Shown here piece after piece: positions 33,665 to 43,253 of a stretch of DNA of 64,000 bases. The stretch's first letter is position 1, and each line of letters starts with the position of its first letter. The notes below the pieces were generated by a model that saw only the letters and a list, made by a program, of their open reading frames with translations, was not told the origin of the DNA and ran no database searches. The stretch is from Variovorax paradoxus. GTDB lineage: Bacteria > Pseudomonadota > Gammaproteobacteria > Burkholderiales > Burkholderiaceae_C. The stretch spans positions 124,001 through 188,000 of the forward strand of contig NZ_JXQQ01000010.1 in assembly GCF_000834655.1 (NCBI RefSeq), written 5' to 3'. Made by a program: the position numbers and the translations under genes.

Positions 33665-36600
33665 TCAAGGCGCCGAAAACGCGCCGTCCGGCGGCGGCAC
33701 GCCGCGCGGCACCGAGAACGAGAACGTGGCGCCCGCGCCGTCGTTCGACGACGCCCACAGACGTCCATGGTGGCTTTCGATGATGGAGCGGCTGACCGAC
33801 AGCCCCATTCCCATGCCACCAGCCTTCGTGGTGTAGAAGGCCTCGAAGAGCCGGTCCATGCCCTTGGGGTCGAGCCCGCTGCCGGTGTCGCGCACGGTCA
33901 GGCGCACTTCATCGTTTTCGTCGACGCTGGTTGCGATCGTCAGCTGGCGCGGGCGGTCGTAGACGTCGGCCATGGCGTCCGATGCATTCAGCAGCAGATT
34001 CAGCATGACCTGCTGGAGCTGCACCCGGTCGCCGAGCACCGGCGGCAAGTCCGCCGCCAGGTCGATCTGGAGCATCACCCTGCTGCGTTGCAGCTCGATG
34101 GACGACAGCGAAAGCACTTCGCGCACCGCCTCGTTCAGGTCCACCAGCTCGGTGATGGTGCCTTTCTGGCCGAACAGCGCCCTCAAGCGCTTGATCACAT
34201 CAGCTGCGCGATGGCCGTCGCGTATCGAGCGCTGCGCGGTCTTGCGCGCACCCTCGATGTTCGGCGGATCGGCGGCCAGCATCCGCAGGCAGGTGCTCGC
34301 GTTGGTGACGATGCCCAGCAAGGGTTGGTTGACCTCGTGCGCAATGGATGCGGTCAGCACGCCCAACGTGGTGATGCGGGCCACGTGCGCCAGTTCGGAG
34401 CGCGCCTTGCCGAGCGCCTCTTCGGCCAGGTAGCGCTGCGTGACGTCCTGGACGGCGCCGATGTATTCGACTTCGCCATTCTTGTCGCGCGTGGCATGCG
34501 CCACCAGATGGAAATGCTTGACCGAGAAATCGGGCATGACCATGCGCACCCTGTAGTCCAGATCGGTCGCCGGGCCGCGCGCGATGGCAATCATCTCTTC
34601 CAGCACCGGGAGGTCTTCAGGATGGTAGCGGGCGGCAATCAGCGCCGGCGTGATCGGCTCGTCGGGGTCGAGCTCGTAAAGCCGGTAGGTCTGTGCCGAG
34701 AACGTGATCGCGTCGGTGGCGACATGCCAATAGAAGCTCCCGGTCGCGCTGAGGTACTGCGCTTCCCTCAACCAGGTTTCGCTGCGCTGCAGATCGGAAT
34801 ACAGCCGCGCGTTCTCCAGCCAGATGGCCGCTTGCGACGCAAGAAAGTCCAGCACGGCCACCCGGTCCGCGGTGAACGCGCGCGTGGCGAGGTTGTTTTC
34901 GAGGTACAGCACGCCGATGACGTCCTCCTCCCGGAAGATCGGCAAGCACAGCACCGACCTGGGCCTGTTGCTGCGAACGTAGGCGTCCAGCGCATGCAGG
35001 CCGTCGGCGGAGGCGTCGTCCAGCACCACCCGCTGGCCCGTGCGCAGGACATAGTGCAGCGCCGACTGCGGCAGGTCGGACGGCAGGACACGCACGCTCT
35101 GCACCACGACCTCCACGCGGCCCTGGCCGGTGAAGGCTTTCGCTTCGACATGAGGCTCGCCCGCATGGACTAGGATCAGAAGACCGCGCTCGGCGCCGGC
35201 ATGCTCGACGGCCAGGCGCATGAGCTTTTCGAGCAGGCTGGGCAGGATCATCACGCTCGACAGCGTCTTGGAGGCCTTGCCGACGGTCTCGACATCCAGT
35301 TGCGCCACCGGCTTCTCGATGGTCGCAATGCCGGCGCCGGGCGGCGCGCGCTCGCGCAGATGCGGATAGTGCGCGTCGAAAAGCTTCAGCTTGGCCATCG
35401 CGCCCCATTCCTCGTAGCAGGCCCGTGCGTTGCGCAAGTAGGCGTCGGCCGCCGTGTCCAGCGCGCAGGCGGCATGGAACCGACCGGCAAGCTCGTTGGC
35501 AAGGCCTTCGTTCTGCACGAAGCCGTAGCGGCGTGCGAGCCGAACCGCCTCTTCGTACAGGGCCTGCGCCTGCAGGCTGCGGCCTTCGAGCCGTGCGATC
35601 TCGGCGCCGACCAGCGCCTTGCGATTGCCGAAGTTCTCCGGGCAGTTCTCCGCCCAGGCGGTGATCCGGGCGTAGTGCACGCCAAGCTCCCGCAGACGGC
35701 TTTCTCGCTGGCCGACGGCGTCGCTGTCGGCCGCGGCTGCGCAAGTTAATGCCGCGTAGAAGTCGTATTCGGCCTCTTCGATGGAAGAGCGCATGGCCCA
35801 GCGAATGCCTTCCACGTGCCCGGCGGCGGCCAACGCCGCCTCGAAGTCTTCCGCGAAGAAGCGCTCCTGCAGCCGGAACACCCAGTAGTAGCAGACCATC
35901 ATCGCCAGGCCGGGATGCGGCTCCACGTCCTGGCCAGCCCATGCATCGTCGTCGGGCCGGTGCTCGGTCTGCAGGCCGCGAAGCTTCCTCACGAGATCGA
36001 GCTGCCCGATGAAGCGATCAGTGGGCAGTCCCAATTCGACACCGCTCGCGAAGGCGATGACCTGCTCGGTTTCACGTTGCACCTGGCCCAGGGGAACACC
36101 CGATGCAAGCAGGTGCGTGATCAGGTTGCGTGAGTTGTAGGCGGCAAAAGCCTTGTCGCCCATCGCGCTGCCCACGCGAAAGGCATGCGTCATGAGCGGT
36201 TCGCACAGCGGCAGGTGCTTGATCCACGGCATCGTGAAGGCCGCGAAGCACGAGTACACGCGCGCCTTGAAACGGTCCATGCCACGGCGGTCCACCAAGT
36301 CGCACGCAAGCTGGCCCAGCGCGTAGGCGGTGGTGTAGTCGCCGAACTGCGGGCCCAGCACCATGTTGAGCGCGGAGTAGGCAACGCTCGAACTCTCGCA
36401 GTTGCCATGCTGCAAGCTGAGGTTGGTCATTCGCAGCAGCACGAGCCCGAGGAGATGCCGGTCGACGGCATACGCCGCTGGAAACAACTCGGTCAGGATC
36501 GCCATTGTGGCGATGCAGACTGGATCGTCCATGACAGGCATGTCGATGAGCGCCGACGCCTGACGGGGCGCGAAGCGCTCCTTCATCTCGAGGTATTCGC

Positions 36601-39214
36601 GGCGAACCTCTTCTTCGGCGGGACGCGAGGTCCAGGCGATGCCCACGCTCGGCAGGATCGCCAGGGCCACATCGACGGCGCGCTCGTTCCTTCCCGTCGT
36701 GAAATACAGCAGCACCGACAGGCACGCAACCTCGATCCGCGGGATCAGCCCTTGCGCCCGATGCGCGAGTTCGGCCAGGCGCGTTTCGGCGCCGGCCATC
36801 TCGCCGCAGACGATCTCGCATTCGGCGCAGTCTCGCTGCAGCTCGAAGGCGAGCGCGTGATGGTGCGCCCAGCCGCTCTCGCCCAGCAAGCCGAGGCCGG
36901 ATGCAAAGTACGCCCTGGCGGCAGCGTAGGCGCTGGAGGCTTTCGCGCGCTTGCCGGCCATGAGGTAGAGCGCTGCGGTCGACTCGCGCTCCACGGGCGA
37001 TTCGATGGCCGGCGCGCCGCGTTCGAACTGGTTGACGATCTCGAAGACCTTCTCGTCGAGTTCCGACGCGGGCGTCAGCGACAAGAGCACCCGGCCGATG
37101 CGCAGATGTTCCCGAGCCCGAGCCGCCTGGGGGATCGACGCGTAGGCCGCCTCCTGGACGCGGTCGTGCACGAAATTGAAGGCGTTGCCGGCATGCAGGA
37201 GCAGGCCCGCGTCGACGGCGTCCTGCAGGGCCGCCTGCACCTCGGCATCGGCGCTTTCTCGAACCCGCGCCAGCGTTCGGATTGCCGCACCGTTGCCCAG
37301 GCAGGCAAGCTGGCCCAGCGCCTCCTGTGTGCTGCGGGGAAGGCGTCTGAGCTTGGCCGACATGAGGTGCGCCACGTTGTCCGTGATGCCCTTGGCGCGC
37401 ATGCCTGCAATGTCCCACCGCCAGGCGGTGGTGCCGGCGTCAAAGGCGAGCAATCCCTCGTCGGCCAGCGCGGTGATGAACTGCACGGCGAAGAAGGGGT
37501 TTCCCGCTGTCTTCTCGCGCACCAGTTCGGCGAGCGGGCGCGCCCGCGCGGCGTCGGTGCCGAGCGCGTCCGCGCAAAGCTGCGCCAGGTGGTCCACCTG
37601 CAAGGGCCCCAGCGCGATCTCGCACACGGCGCCGCCGCCGGAGCGGATGCCCGCGAGCGTGCGGCTCAGCGGGTGCGCGTCGCCGACCTCGTCGTCGCGA
37701 TAGGCGCCGATGAACATGAGGTGGTTCGCCTCCTTGCGCGTCACCAGCCGCTCGAGCAACTCGAGGGTTGCCGAGTCCAGCCATTGCAGGTCATCGATGA
37801 ACAGGACCAGCGGATGGTCCGGCGTGGCAAAAACCCCGAGCAGGTCGCGAAACACCCGGTGAAAACGCACCTGCGCCGACTGCGCATCGAGCTGCACGAC
37901 GGCGGGCTGTTCGCCGATGACCAGCGCCAGTTCGGGAATTATGTTCACCATGAGCTGCCCATCGGGACCCAGCGCCACGAGCAGGGCGTCGCGCCATTGC
38001 GCAAGCTCCGCATCGCTCTTGTTCAGCAGCTCGCGCACCAGGCCCTGAAAGCCCTGCGCCAGCGTGGCGTACGGAATGTCACGCTTGTACTGGTCGAACT
38101 TGCCGGTGGCGAACATGCCACGACGCGGAACGAGTGCCTTGTGCAGCTCGTTGACGAGCGACGACTTGCCGATGCCCGAATAGCCCGACAGCAAGACGAT
38201 TTCGCAGCTGCCCTGAACGATGACCCGGTCGAACGCGGCCAGCAACGCAGCGATCTCCACGTCGCGGCCGTAGAGCCTCTCGGGGATGAGCAACGCTTCC
38301 CCCAAGTCTTGTTCACCCAGCGCGAACATCTCGACGGTGCCATGCGCAACTTGGGCCGCAAGACACGTGCGTAAGTCTGCCTCGACACCCTTGGCCGTGC
38401 GATAGCGATCTTCGGGGTTCTTGGCCAGCAGCTTCAAGACGATGCCGTCGATGGCCTGAGGCAATCCGTCGGCGCGTACGCTCGGTGGCAGAGGCTGTCT
38501 CGCGATGTGGCAATGGATCCATTCCATCGGTTCGCTGGCGGTGAACGGCAAGCGGCCCGTGAACAGCTCGTACAGGGTGACGCCGAGCGAATACAGGTCG
38601 CTGCGCGCGTCCATTGAGCGATTCATGCGACCCGTCTGCTCCGGCGCCATGTAGGCGAAGGTGCCCGCGATGACCTCGGGAGGCGCCGGCGCTTGGCGCT
38701 CGCTGCGCAGGCGGGACGCAATGCCGAAGCCCGTCAGGCGCACCTGCCCTTCGCTGTCGACCAGCACGTTCTCTGGCTTGATGTCCTTGTGGATGAGGCC
38801 CTGTCGATGAATGTGACCAATGGCGTTGGCCAGGTCGGCCGCCAATCGCAGCTGCTGTGGCAGATCGAGGGCTTCGTTGCGCGACTTGGCGAGGATAACG
38901 TCCAGCGGCGCGCCACCTGCGTCCTCAAGCAGCAGCATTTGCCGGCCTTCGAACCGCGTCAGGGCGAGCGGGCGTGCCGCCCAGGACGAATCCAGATCAC
39001 CGGCCAGCGAGTTTTCATGTACCAAGCGCCTGACGCTGCGCGCGGACGAGGGTGCCATGAGAGCGAGCGCAAGCACAGACGGCCTGCCGGGGGCACGGCG
39101 TCTGTACAAGGTGAAGTCTGTTCCGGGCCTGAGGACTTCAAATGAATATCCGCTCTCTGGCATCGGGCCCTTTGGACATAGTCGTTTCCCGATCATGAAT
39201 GTTTGCGCATACAT
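33665..39214 (-). CDS. Trifunctional serine/threonine kinase, AAA ATPase and sensor histidine kinase
   Basis: A 1849-residue cytoplasmic signalling protein. Order of domains: Ser/Thr kinase-like (about 20-290; HKDIKPENV at 142-150, but the Mg loop is TGFG instead of DFG), STAND/AAA ATPase (Walker A GYSGIGKSS at 344-352, LVLFIDDLQWLD Walker B), long helical repeat region, GAF (about 1370-1540; VLCLPIFREEDVIGVLYLEN), PAS with YLAEEALGKAR, and a HisKA/HATPase unit with H-box His1626 (IAHEVNQPL), N-box LLLNASDAM, DTGSG and GMGMGLSVS. This architecture is a known proteobacterial family. Its partner is probably the FixJ gene. Start at 39214 is uncertain; 39163 is possible. Confidence 0.93.
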   Translation of the reverse strand: MYAQTFMIGKRLCPKGPMPESGYSFEVLRPGTDFTLYRRRAPGRPSVLALALMAPSSARSVRRLVHENSLAGDLDSSWAARPLALTRFEGRQMLLLEDAGGAPLDVILAKSRNEALDLPQQLRLAADLANAIGHIHRQGLIHKDIKPENVLVDSEGQVRLTGFGIASRLRSERQAPAPPEVIAGTFAYMAPEQTGRMNRSMDARSDLYSLGVTLYELFTGRLPFTASEPMEWIHCHIARQPLPPSVRADGLPQAIDGIVLKLLAKNPEDRYRTAKGVEADLRTCLAAQVAHGTVEMFALGEQDLGEALLIPERLYGRDVEIAALLAAFDRVIVQGSCEIVLLSGYSGIGKSSLVNELHKALVPRRGMFATGKFDQYKRDIPYATLAQGFQGLVRELLNKSDAELAQWRDALLVALGPDGQLMVNIIPELALVIGEQPAVVQLDAQSAQVRFHRVFRDLLGVFATPDHPLVLFIDDLQWLDSATLELLERLVTRKEANHLMFIGAYRDDEVGDAHPLSRTLAGIRSGGGAVCEIALGPLQVDHLAQLCADALGTDAARARPLAELVREKTAGNPFFAVQFITALADEGLLAFDAGTTAWRWDIAGMRAKGITDNVAHLMSAKLRRLPRSTQEALGQLACLGNGAAIRTLARVRESADAEVQAALQDAVDAGLLLHAGNAFNFVHDRVQEAAYASIPQAARAREHLRIGRVLLSLTPASELDEKVFEIVNQFERGAPAIESPVERESTAALYLMAGKRAKASSAYAAARAYFASGLGLLGESGWAHHHALAFELQRDCAECEIVCGEMAGAETRLAELAHRAQGLIPRIEVACLSVLLYFTTGRNERAVDVALAILPSVGIAWTSRPAEEEVRREYLEMKERFAPRQASALIDMPVMDDPVCIATMAILTELFPAAYAVDRHLLGLVLLRMTNLSLQHGNCESSSVAYSALNMVLGPQFGDYTTAYALGQLACDLVDRRGMDRFKARVYSCFAAFTMPWIKHLPLCEPLMTHAFRVGSAMGDKAFAAYNSRNLITHLLASGVPLGQVQRETEQVIAFASGVELGLPTDRFIGQLDLVRKLRGLQTEHRPDDDAWAGQDVEPHPGLAMMVCYYWVFRLQERFFAEDFEAALAAAGHVEGIRWAMRSSIEEAEYDFYAALTCAAAADSDAVGQRESRLRELGVHYARITAWAENCPENFGNRKALVGAEIARLEGRSLQAQALYEEAVRLARRYGFVQNEGLANELAGRFHAACALDTAADAYLRNARACYEEWGAMAKLKLFDAHYPHLRERAPPGAGIATIEKPVAQLDVETVGKASKTLSSVMILPSLLEKLMRLAVEHAGAERGLLILVHAGEPHVEAKAFTGQGRVEVVVQSVRVLPSDLPQSALHYVLRTGQRVVLDDASADGLHALDAYVRSNRPRSVLCLPIFREEDVIGVLYLENNLATRAFTADRVAVLDFLASQAAIWLENARLYSDLQRSETWLREAQYLSATGSFYWHVATDAITFSAQTYRLYELDPDEPITPALIAARYHPEDLPVLEEMIAIARGPATDLDYRVRMVMPDFSVKHFHLVAHATRDKNGEVEYIGAVQDVTQRYLAEEALGKARSELAHVARITTLGVLTASIAHEVNQPLLGIVTNASTCLRMLAADPPNIEGARKTAQRSIRDGHRAADVIKRLRALFGQKGTITELVDLNEAVREVLSLSSIELQRSRVMLQIDLAADLPPVLGDRVQLQQVMLNLLLNASDAMADVYDRPRQLTIATSVDENDEVRLTVRDTGSGLDPKGMDRLFEAFYTTKAGGMGMGLSVSRSIIESHHGRLWASSNDGAGATFSFSVPRGVPPPDGAFSAP

Positions 39215-40200
39215 CGTCTATCCCTACTTTGGTATCGATCTTCGAAGACGAGAGTCGCGCGACACTTTTAGTGCTTAATGCCTTTTGGTCCGATTGGTTG
39301 ATTCCCGGGACGCAGCGTCATTGCGACACCCGCCGGTATCGACCATTGATGAGCCAACAACGTCGACTTCAGCGCCGCGGTCATCGACCGCGATCCGGCC
39401 GAGAGTGATCACAGAGTTCGCTTTGACAGACGATGAGCGTGTTGCGATCTCCTTCGGCGCATCTTCGCGCTTGGCGCGGGGGCATGGCGTTCGTGTTACG
39501 TCGCGTAAGCGATCTCGGGCGAGTCGATCGCGTTGGTTGCTCCTTTCGGCAGCCAAGCGCAACCCATTCAGCGTTCAGATGGGCCCCTCGGGTCGGTCCA
39601 GCATGAGCGAACCGGGATCATTGCCTCGACGCGGCGAATGCCAGGCAGTGATGAAAAGATTCACCCCTGTCCAATGGAAATACCGACTAGCCTTGGCCGA
39701 TGCGCTCAGCCATTCCGGCGACGCTGGGTCTTCCAGTCGCATCGAGAGCATGTCGACACGGCGAACACAACCAGCGGAAATAAAAAAGCCTCGCGAATGC
39801 GAGGCTTCTTCGACACTGACGGGTCCGACGTAACCAACCCTGGTGCGCTCCGTGATGGACTCCTGGCCTTTCAACCGAGGAAAGCGTGGCGGTGTTGCTG
39901 ACGCAAGCATAACCCGCCGAAGCATGCAATTCGACAACTTCATGGGTCGCCACGCCAAAGGATGTTCTTCTGTGCCGCGGGCCGCACCATGCGGCGAGCC
40001 ACAGGTCGCTGGCCCTGATTGCGTGTACAACTAAGCCCAACCTGCCGCGGCGGTTCGCCTGCCCTGATGCGGCACGACGTGCCGTCCAGCCTGGCCTCTT
40101 CCCCGTAGCAGTAGTTGCCAAAGTCGCCAGTTGCAGCACGCCGAGGAGATGGAAGGTCCTCGCGCACCTCCTCGGCGCGTGGTCCTCTGTTCAAGGCCAC
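39215..40200. other. Gene-poor interval with an orphan hairpin
   Basis: Nearly 1 kb with no convincing gene. Several short frames are open on both strands but none has family-like sequence, and codon use is mixed. The one clear structure is the terminator-like hairpin at 39782-39807. The interval separates the large kinase from a truncated dnaE2 and is likely a decayed segment. Confidence 0.5.
39782..39807 (-). terminator. Rho-independent terminator reading on the minus strand
   Basis: A perfect 9-bp stem AAGCCTCGC (39786-39794), loop GAAT, GCGAGGCTT (39799-39807). On the minus strand it is followed by a run of six T (complement of 39782-39787) and further T-rich bases, giving a textbook terminator. 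No recognised minus-strand gene ends within 390 bases upstream, so it may end a short RNA or a lost gene. Confidence 0.75.
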
Positions 40201-41808
40201 TCAACGAAAATCCCGACTCATGGTGGCCGCGCCCAACCGACCGAGCAACAGCGTCAGGTCTTCCAGCCGCACCGCGATCAGGTTCTTCACCAGTCCTTCG
40301 CGTTGCCACCTGCCGTGCACGACCATGAGCCGCGCACCGAGCAGCTCCTGGCGCTGCACTTCCCGCAGGCTCTTCCAAACGATGACCTGGACGACACCCG
40401 TCTCGTCTTCCAACGACAGAAAGATCGTGCCCTTCGCCGTCTCTGGTTGCTGACGCAGGGTGACGATGCCGCAGTGGCTCACGTGCTCGCCATCCTCGAT
40501 CCCTTCCAGGTCCTGTGCGGTCATCAGACCGCGCAGCGTCAGGCGTTCTCGCAGCAAAGCCAGCGGATGCCGGCGCAAGGTCAGCCCGGTGGACGCATAG
40601 TCGAACACGATCTCCTCGCCCTCCGGCGCTTCGTCCAGCGCGAGGAAGTCCTCGTCAACCGGTGCCTCGCGCAGTAGGCCCGGCGCAGCATGCAGCCCCG
40701 CCGCCTCCCAGACCTGCTGGCGCCGGTGACCCGACAGGCTCATCAGTGCATCGGCGGCGGCCAACAGCTTCAACTCGTGCAACTCGAGCCGCGCACGCAG
40801 CGCCAGGTCTTCGGCGCTGTCGAAGACCTGCTGACTGCGCGCCGCGACGATGCGATCGGCTGACGACGCCTTGAGCCCGGCGATCATGCGCAACCCGAGT
40901 CGCACCGCAGGTTCGTGATGCAGGTCTTCCAAGGTGCAGTCCACGTCGCTGTACATCACATCGACGGGCCGAACCTCGACGGCATGCCGGCGCGCGTCCT
41001 GCACCAGCTGAGACGGCGAGTAAAAACCCAGCGGCTGCGAATTGAGCATGGCCGCCAGGAACTCCGCAGGGTGATGGCACTTGATCCAGCAGCTCGCGTA
41101 GACCAGCAGCGCGAACGAAGCGGCGTGGCTTTCCGGGAAGCCGTACTCGCTGAACCCCTTGATCTGCTCGAAGATCGCCTTCGCGAAGCTCTCCTCGTAG
41201 CCTCGCGACGTCATGCCGTCCACGATCTTCGAGTAGTAGTGCTCCAGCCCGCCCTTGCGCTTCCAGGCCGCCATCGAACGCCGAAGCCCGTCGGCTTCCC
41301 CGGGAGTGAAGCCGGCCGCGAGGATGGAGATCTGCATCACCTGCTTCTGGAACACAGGCACGCCCAGCGTGCGGCCCAGCGCTTCCTTCAATGCCTCGCT
41401 CGGATACACCACGGGCTCCCTGCCCTGCCGCCGCGCGAGGTACGGATGCACCATCCCGCCCTGGATCGGCCCGGGCCGCACGATGGCCACCTCGATGACC
41501 AGGTCGTAGAAGCAGCGCGGCTTTAACCGCGGCAGCATGCTCATCTGCGCGCGGCTTTCGATCTGGAAGACACCGACGGTGTCGGCCTTGCAAATCATGT
41601 CGTAGGTGTCGCCGTCCTCTGCCGGAATGTCCTGCATGCCGAAAACACAGCCCTTGCGCAGCCCGATGAAGTCCAGGGCCTTGCGGATTGCTGTGAGCAT
41701 GCCGAGCGCCAGGCAATCCACCTTGAGCAGGCCGAGCGCGTCGAGGTCGTCCTTGTCCCATTCGATGACCGTGCGGTCGGGCATCGAGGCGTTTTCGATG
41801 GGCACCAT
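40201..41808 (-). pseudogene. dnaE2: Error-prone DNA polymerase DnaE2 (ImuC), 5' half missing
   Basis: The 3' half of dnaE2: recognisable from MVPIENASMPDRTVIEWDKD at 41808 to the typical end MSRDFR at 40201, 535 residues. Intact enzymes have about 1050. The retained part covers DALGLLKVDCLALGML, GVFQIESRAQMSMLPRLKP, FPESHAASFALLVYASCWIK and the OB-fold end GTIFLSLEDETGVVQVIVWK. The PHP domain and the palm with the catalytic acidic residues are missing, so no polymerase activity is expected. The upstream frame continues into unrelated sequence. No imuA or imuB lies nearby. Confidence 0.88.
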
Positions 41809-42122
41809 CCTGCGCATTACACCTCTGGGACGCGCAGAACTCAGTCGCCAAACCGACGCTTGAGCCATCGCAGCCCCACTTGGCGGCGGGAGGGTCATCG
41901 GACGGCACCCAGGGCAAGCACCTCTGACGTGACTTTTGCGAATGCCCGATACGCACTTCGAGGGCGTCGTGCCGTGAGCGCGCTCGCCATCGACGCTCAA
42001 CGGCTCACCGGACTGCTGCACGAATCCGTCGCCTACTGGCAGGCGAAGCCCGCTGCCTTGTCCGGTCGGGTCCGTGAAGAAGGGATCGACGACACGCTTG
42101 GCCACGAATCCCGACACCTGAG
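41809..42122. other. Junction DNA between dnaE2 and receiver remnants
   Basis: About 310 bases of sequence resembling neither neighbour. The open minus-strand frame through it (Arg/Gly-rich) looks like antisense noise rather than protein. It marks where the 5' half of dnaE2 was replaced. No insertion-sequence ends or repeats were recognised. Confidence 0.45.
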
Positions 42123-42413
42123 TCAGGCGCCCTTCAACGCGCTGTCCATGGCGTGCAGCAGCCGGTCTGCGTCGACCGGCTTGAAAAGCACAGGCACGCC
42201 CGACTCCCTCACCCTCTGAAGCCGCTCCGGCGCGGTCTCGCCGGTGACCATCAGCAGCGGCAAACGCACGCCGTTGCGCCAACGCAGGCGCAGGCCCGCG
42301 TCGAGTCCGCTGCCACCGCTCGCCAAGCGGTAGTCGCAAAGCAGCAGTTCGAACGGTCGTCCCTCGGTTTCCGCTTGAGACAGCGAACTCACCCGGTTCG
42401 AGTTGTCGCGCAA
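42123..42413 (-). pseudogene. Receiver-domain remnant, probably the end of a hybrid histidine kinase
   Basis: A 96-residue fragment: ELLLCDYRLASGGSGLDAGL with the phospho-acceptor Asp, LLMVTGETAPERLQRVRESG with the conserved Thr, and VLFKPVDADRLLHAMDSAL with the Lys. It lacks the first strand and the acidic pocket, so the 5' part is missing. The sequence style (CDYRL, GETAPE, LHKPV-like) is that of the C-terminal receiver of hybrid kinases. It lies beside the truncated dnaE2, pointing to the same rearrangement. Confidence 0.7.
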
Positions 42414-42787
42414 AGAGCGACACTGGGCGCTGCTGGTGAAAGATGTGTTCGATGCGAAATTTCATCTCGTGGCCCGGGAACGGCTGCTTTTAAGCACATT
42501 CTGCCCCGACCACGAAGGTCTGGTCCTGGCCGGATCCGGCTGTGCAAGCCAAGGTTCAGGGTCCACCCCGACCTCGGGTTCGCTTGGAAATCACCCGTGA
42601 TGTTGCCATCTTCATCGACCTTGAAGGCGCCCTTAATGAACTCCGGAGGGATTCGATCGTTCGGGCCGAAGCTTCCCGCGATTTGGTAGACCCAGCCACC
42701 CGGGTTGGCCTTGGCCTCCGCAATCATTTCCCGGGTTGGGATGACCGCTTTCGGCGAGGCCGTCGCGATTTTCTTGAAGGGCCACAT
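42389..42787 (-). CDS. Small hypothetical protein
   Basis: A 132-residue frame starting MWPFKKIATASPKAVIPTRE, with the block NPGGWVYQIAGSFGPNDRIP and FIKGAFKVDEDGNITGDF, which looks like a genuine conserved small protein. After about residue 75 the sequence becomes Arg/Pro-rich and noise-like, and the frame overlaps the receiver remnant, so the true C-terminus was probably lost or shifted. I do not recognise a function. No signal peptide. Confidence 0.55.
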   Translation of the reverse strand: MWPFKKIATASPKAVIPTREMIAEAKANPGGWVYQIAGSFGPNDRIPPEFIKGAFKVDEDGNITGDFQANPRSGWTLNLGLHSRIRPGPDLRGRGRMCLKAAVPGPRDEISHRTHLSPAAPSVALCATTRTG

Positions 42788-42853
42788 ACACAGGTTCGAA
42801 ACAGTTGAGGGAGGGAAGCGACGGACCGGTTGTGGCCGATTGCAGCAGCACAT

Positions 42854-43042
42854 TTACTCGCGCAGGCGGCCGCGTTTGAAACGCAAGAACATCCCGATTG
42901 CCAACATGGCAAGTACGCCTCCCAGGATCAGTTGCCCAACGATGGCGGCCAAGGCGGCCCCGGAAATGAGGCCGAGTGCAACCGCACCCTCAATGAGGTG
43001 GAGAACTGCGTCTAGCTTTGCGCCTAGATAGAACTTGGCCAT
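42854..43042 (-). CDS. Small inner-membrane protein
   Basis: A 62-residue hydrophobic protein: two predicted membrane segments (about 14-34, rich in Gly/Ala/Leu, and 36-53) ending in the basic tail RFKRGRLRE, which would lie in the cytoplasm. Codon use is consistent with a gene. There is no recognisable family motif. It is 67 bases upstream of the small hypothetical gene on the same strand and may be cotranscribed with it. Confidence 0.55.
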   Translation of the reverse strand: MAKFYLGAKLDAVLHLIEGAVALGLISGAALAAIVGQLILGGVLAMLAIGMFLRFKRGRLRE

Positions 43043-43214
43043 CTTTTCGGGTGAGCATTGTCAATGACTGGTCATGGCCGAAACCGGCCGGCAGCCGGCC
43101 GTTGCGTCAGACTCTAATGCGCTGGCCCCTACGTTAATGGGCAAGGAGCAGCCGAAGGCTGCATACGAATAGTCGAGTGACAGTCTAAGGACGGGAAATC
43201 CCTAGGTCAAAACA

Positions 43215-43238
43215 TACTTGCAATCATGCTCGCAAGTA
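43215..43238. promoter_or_regulatory. Palindromic TetR-type operator
   Basis: A perfect 7-bp inverted repeat TACTTGC (43215-43221), 10 bases, GCAAGTA (43232-43238), ending 15 bases before the tetR ATG. The size (24 bp) and position fit the operator of a TetR-family repressor that controls its own gene, and probably the catabolic operon downstream. Whether the operon also has its own copy is not visible: none was found before 44071. Confidence 0.65.
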
Positions 43239-43253
43239 AATAGCATTGACCGC

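Noticed and set aside
36185..38374. Long plus-strand frame inside the trifunctional kinase gene
   Set aside because: Antisense shadow of the ATPase region; composition is His/Arg/Gln-rich and lacks any motif.
39285..39833. A 182-residue plus-strand frame in the gene-poor interval
   Set aside because: Low-complexity Ser/Arg-rich product, overlapping the orphan terminator; no supporting signals.
43084..43100. Palindrome CGGCCGGC-A-GCCGGCCG as a terminator
   Set aside because: The loop is one base and no T-run follows on either strand, so it is unlikely to terminate; such GC palindromes arise easily here.
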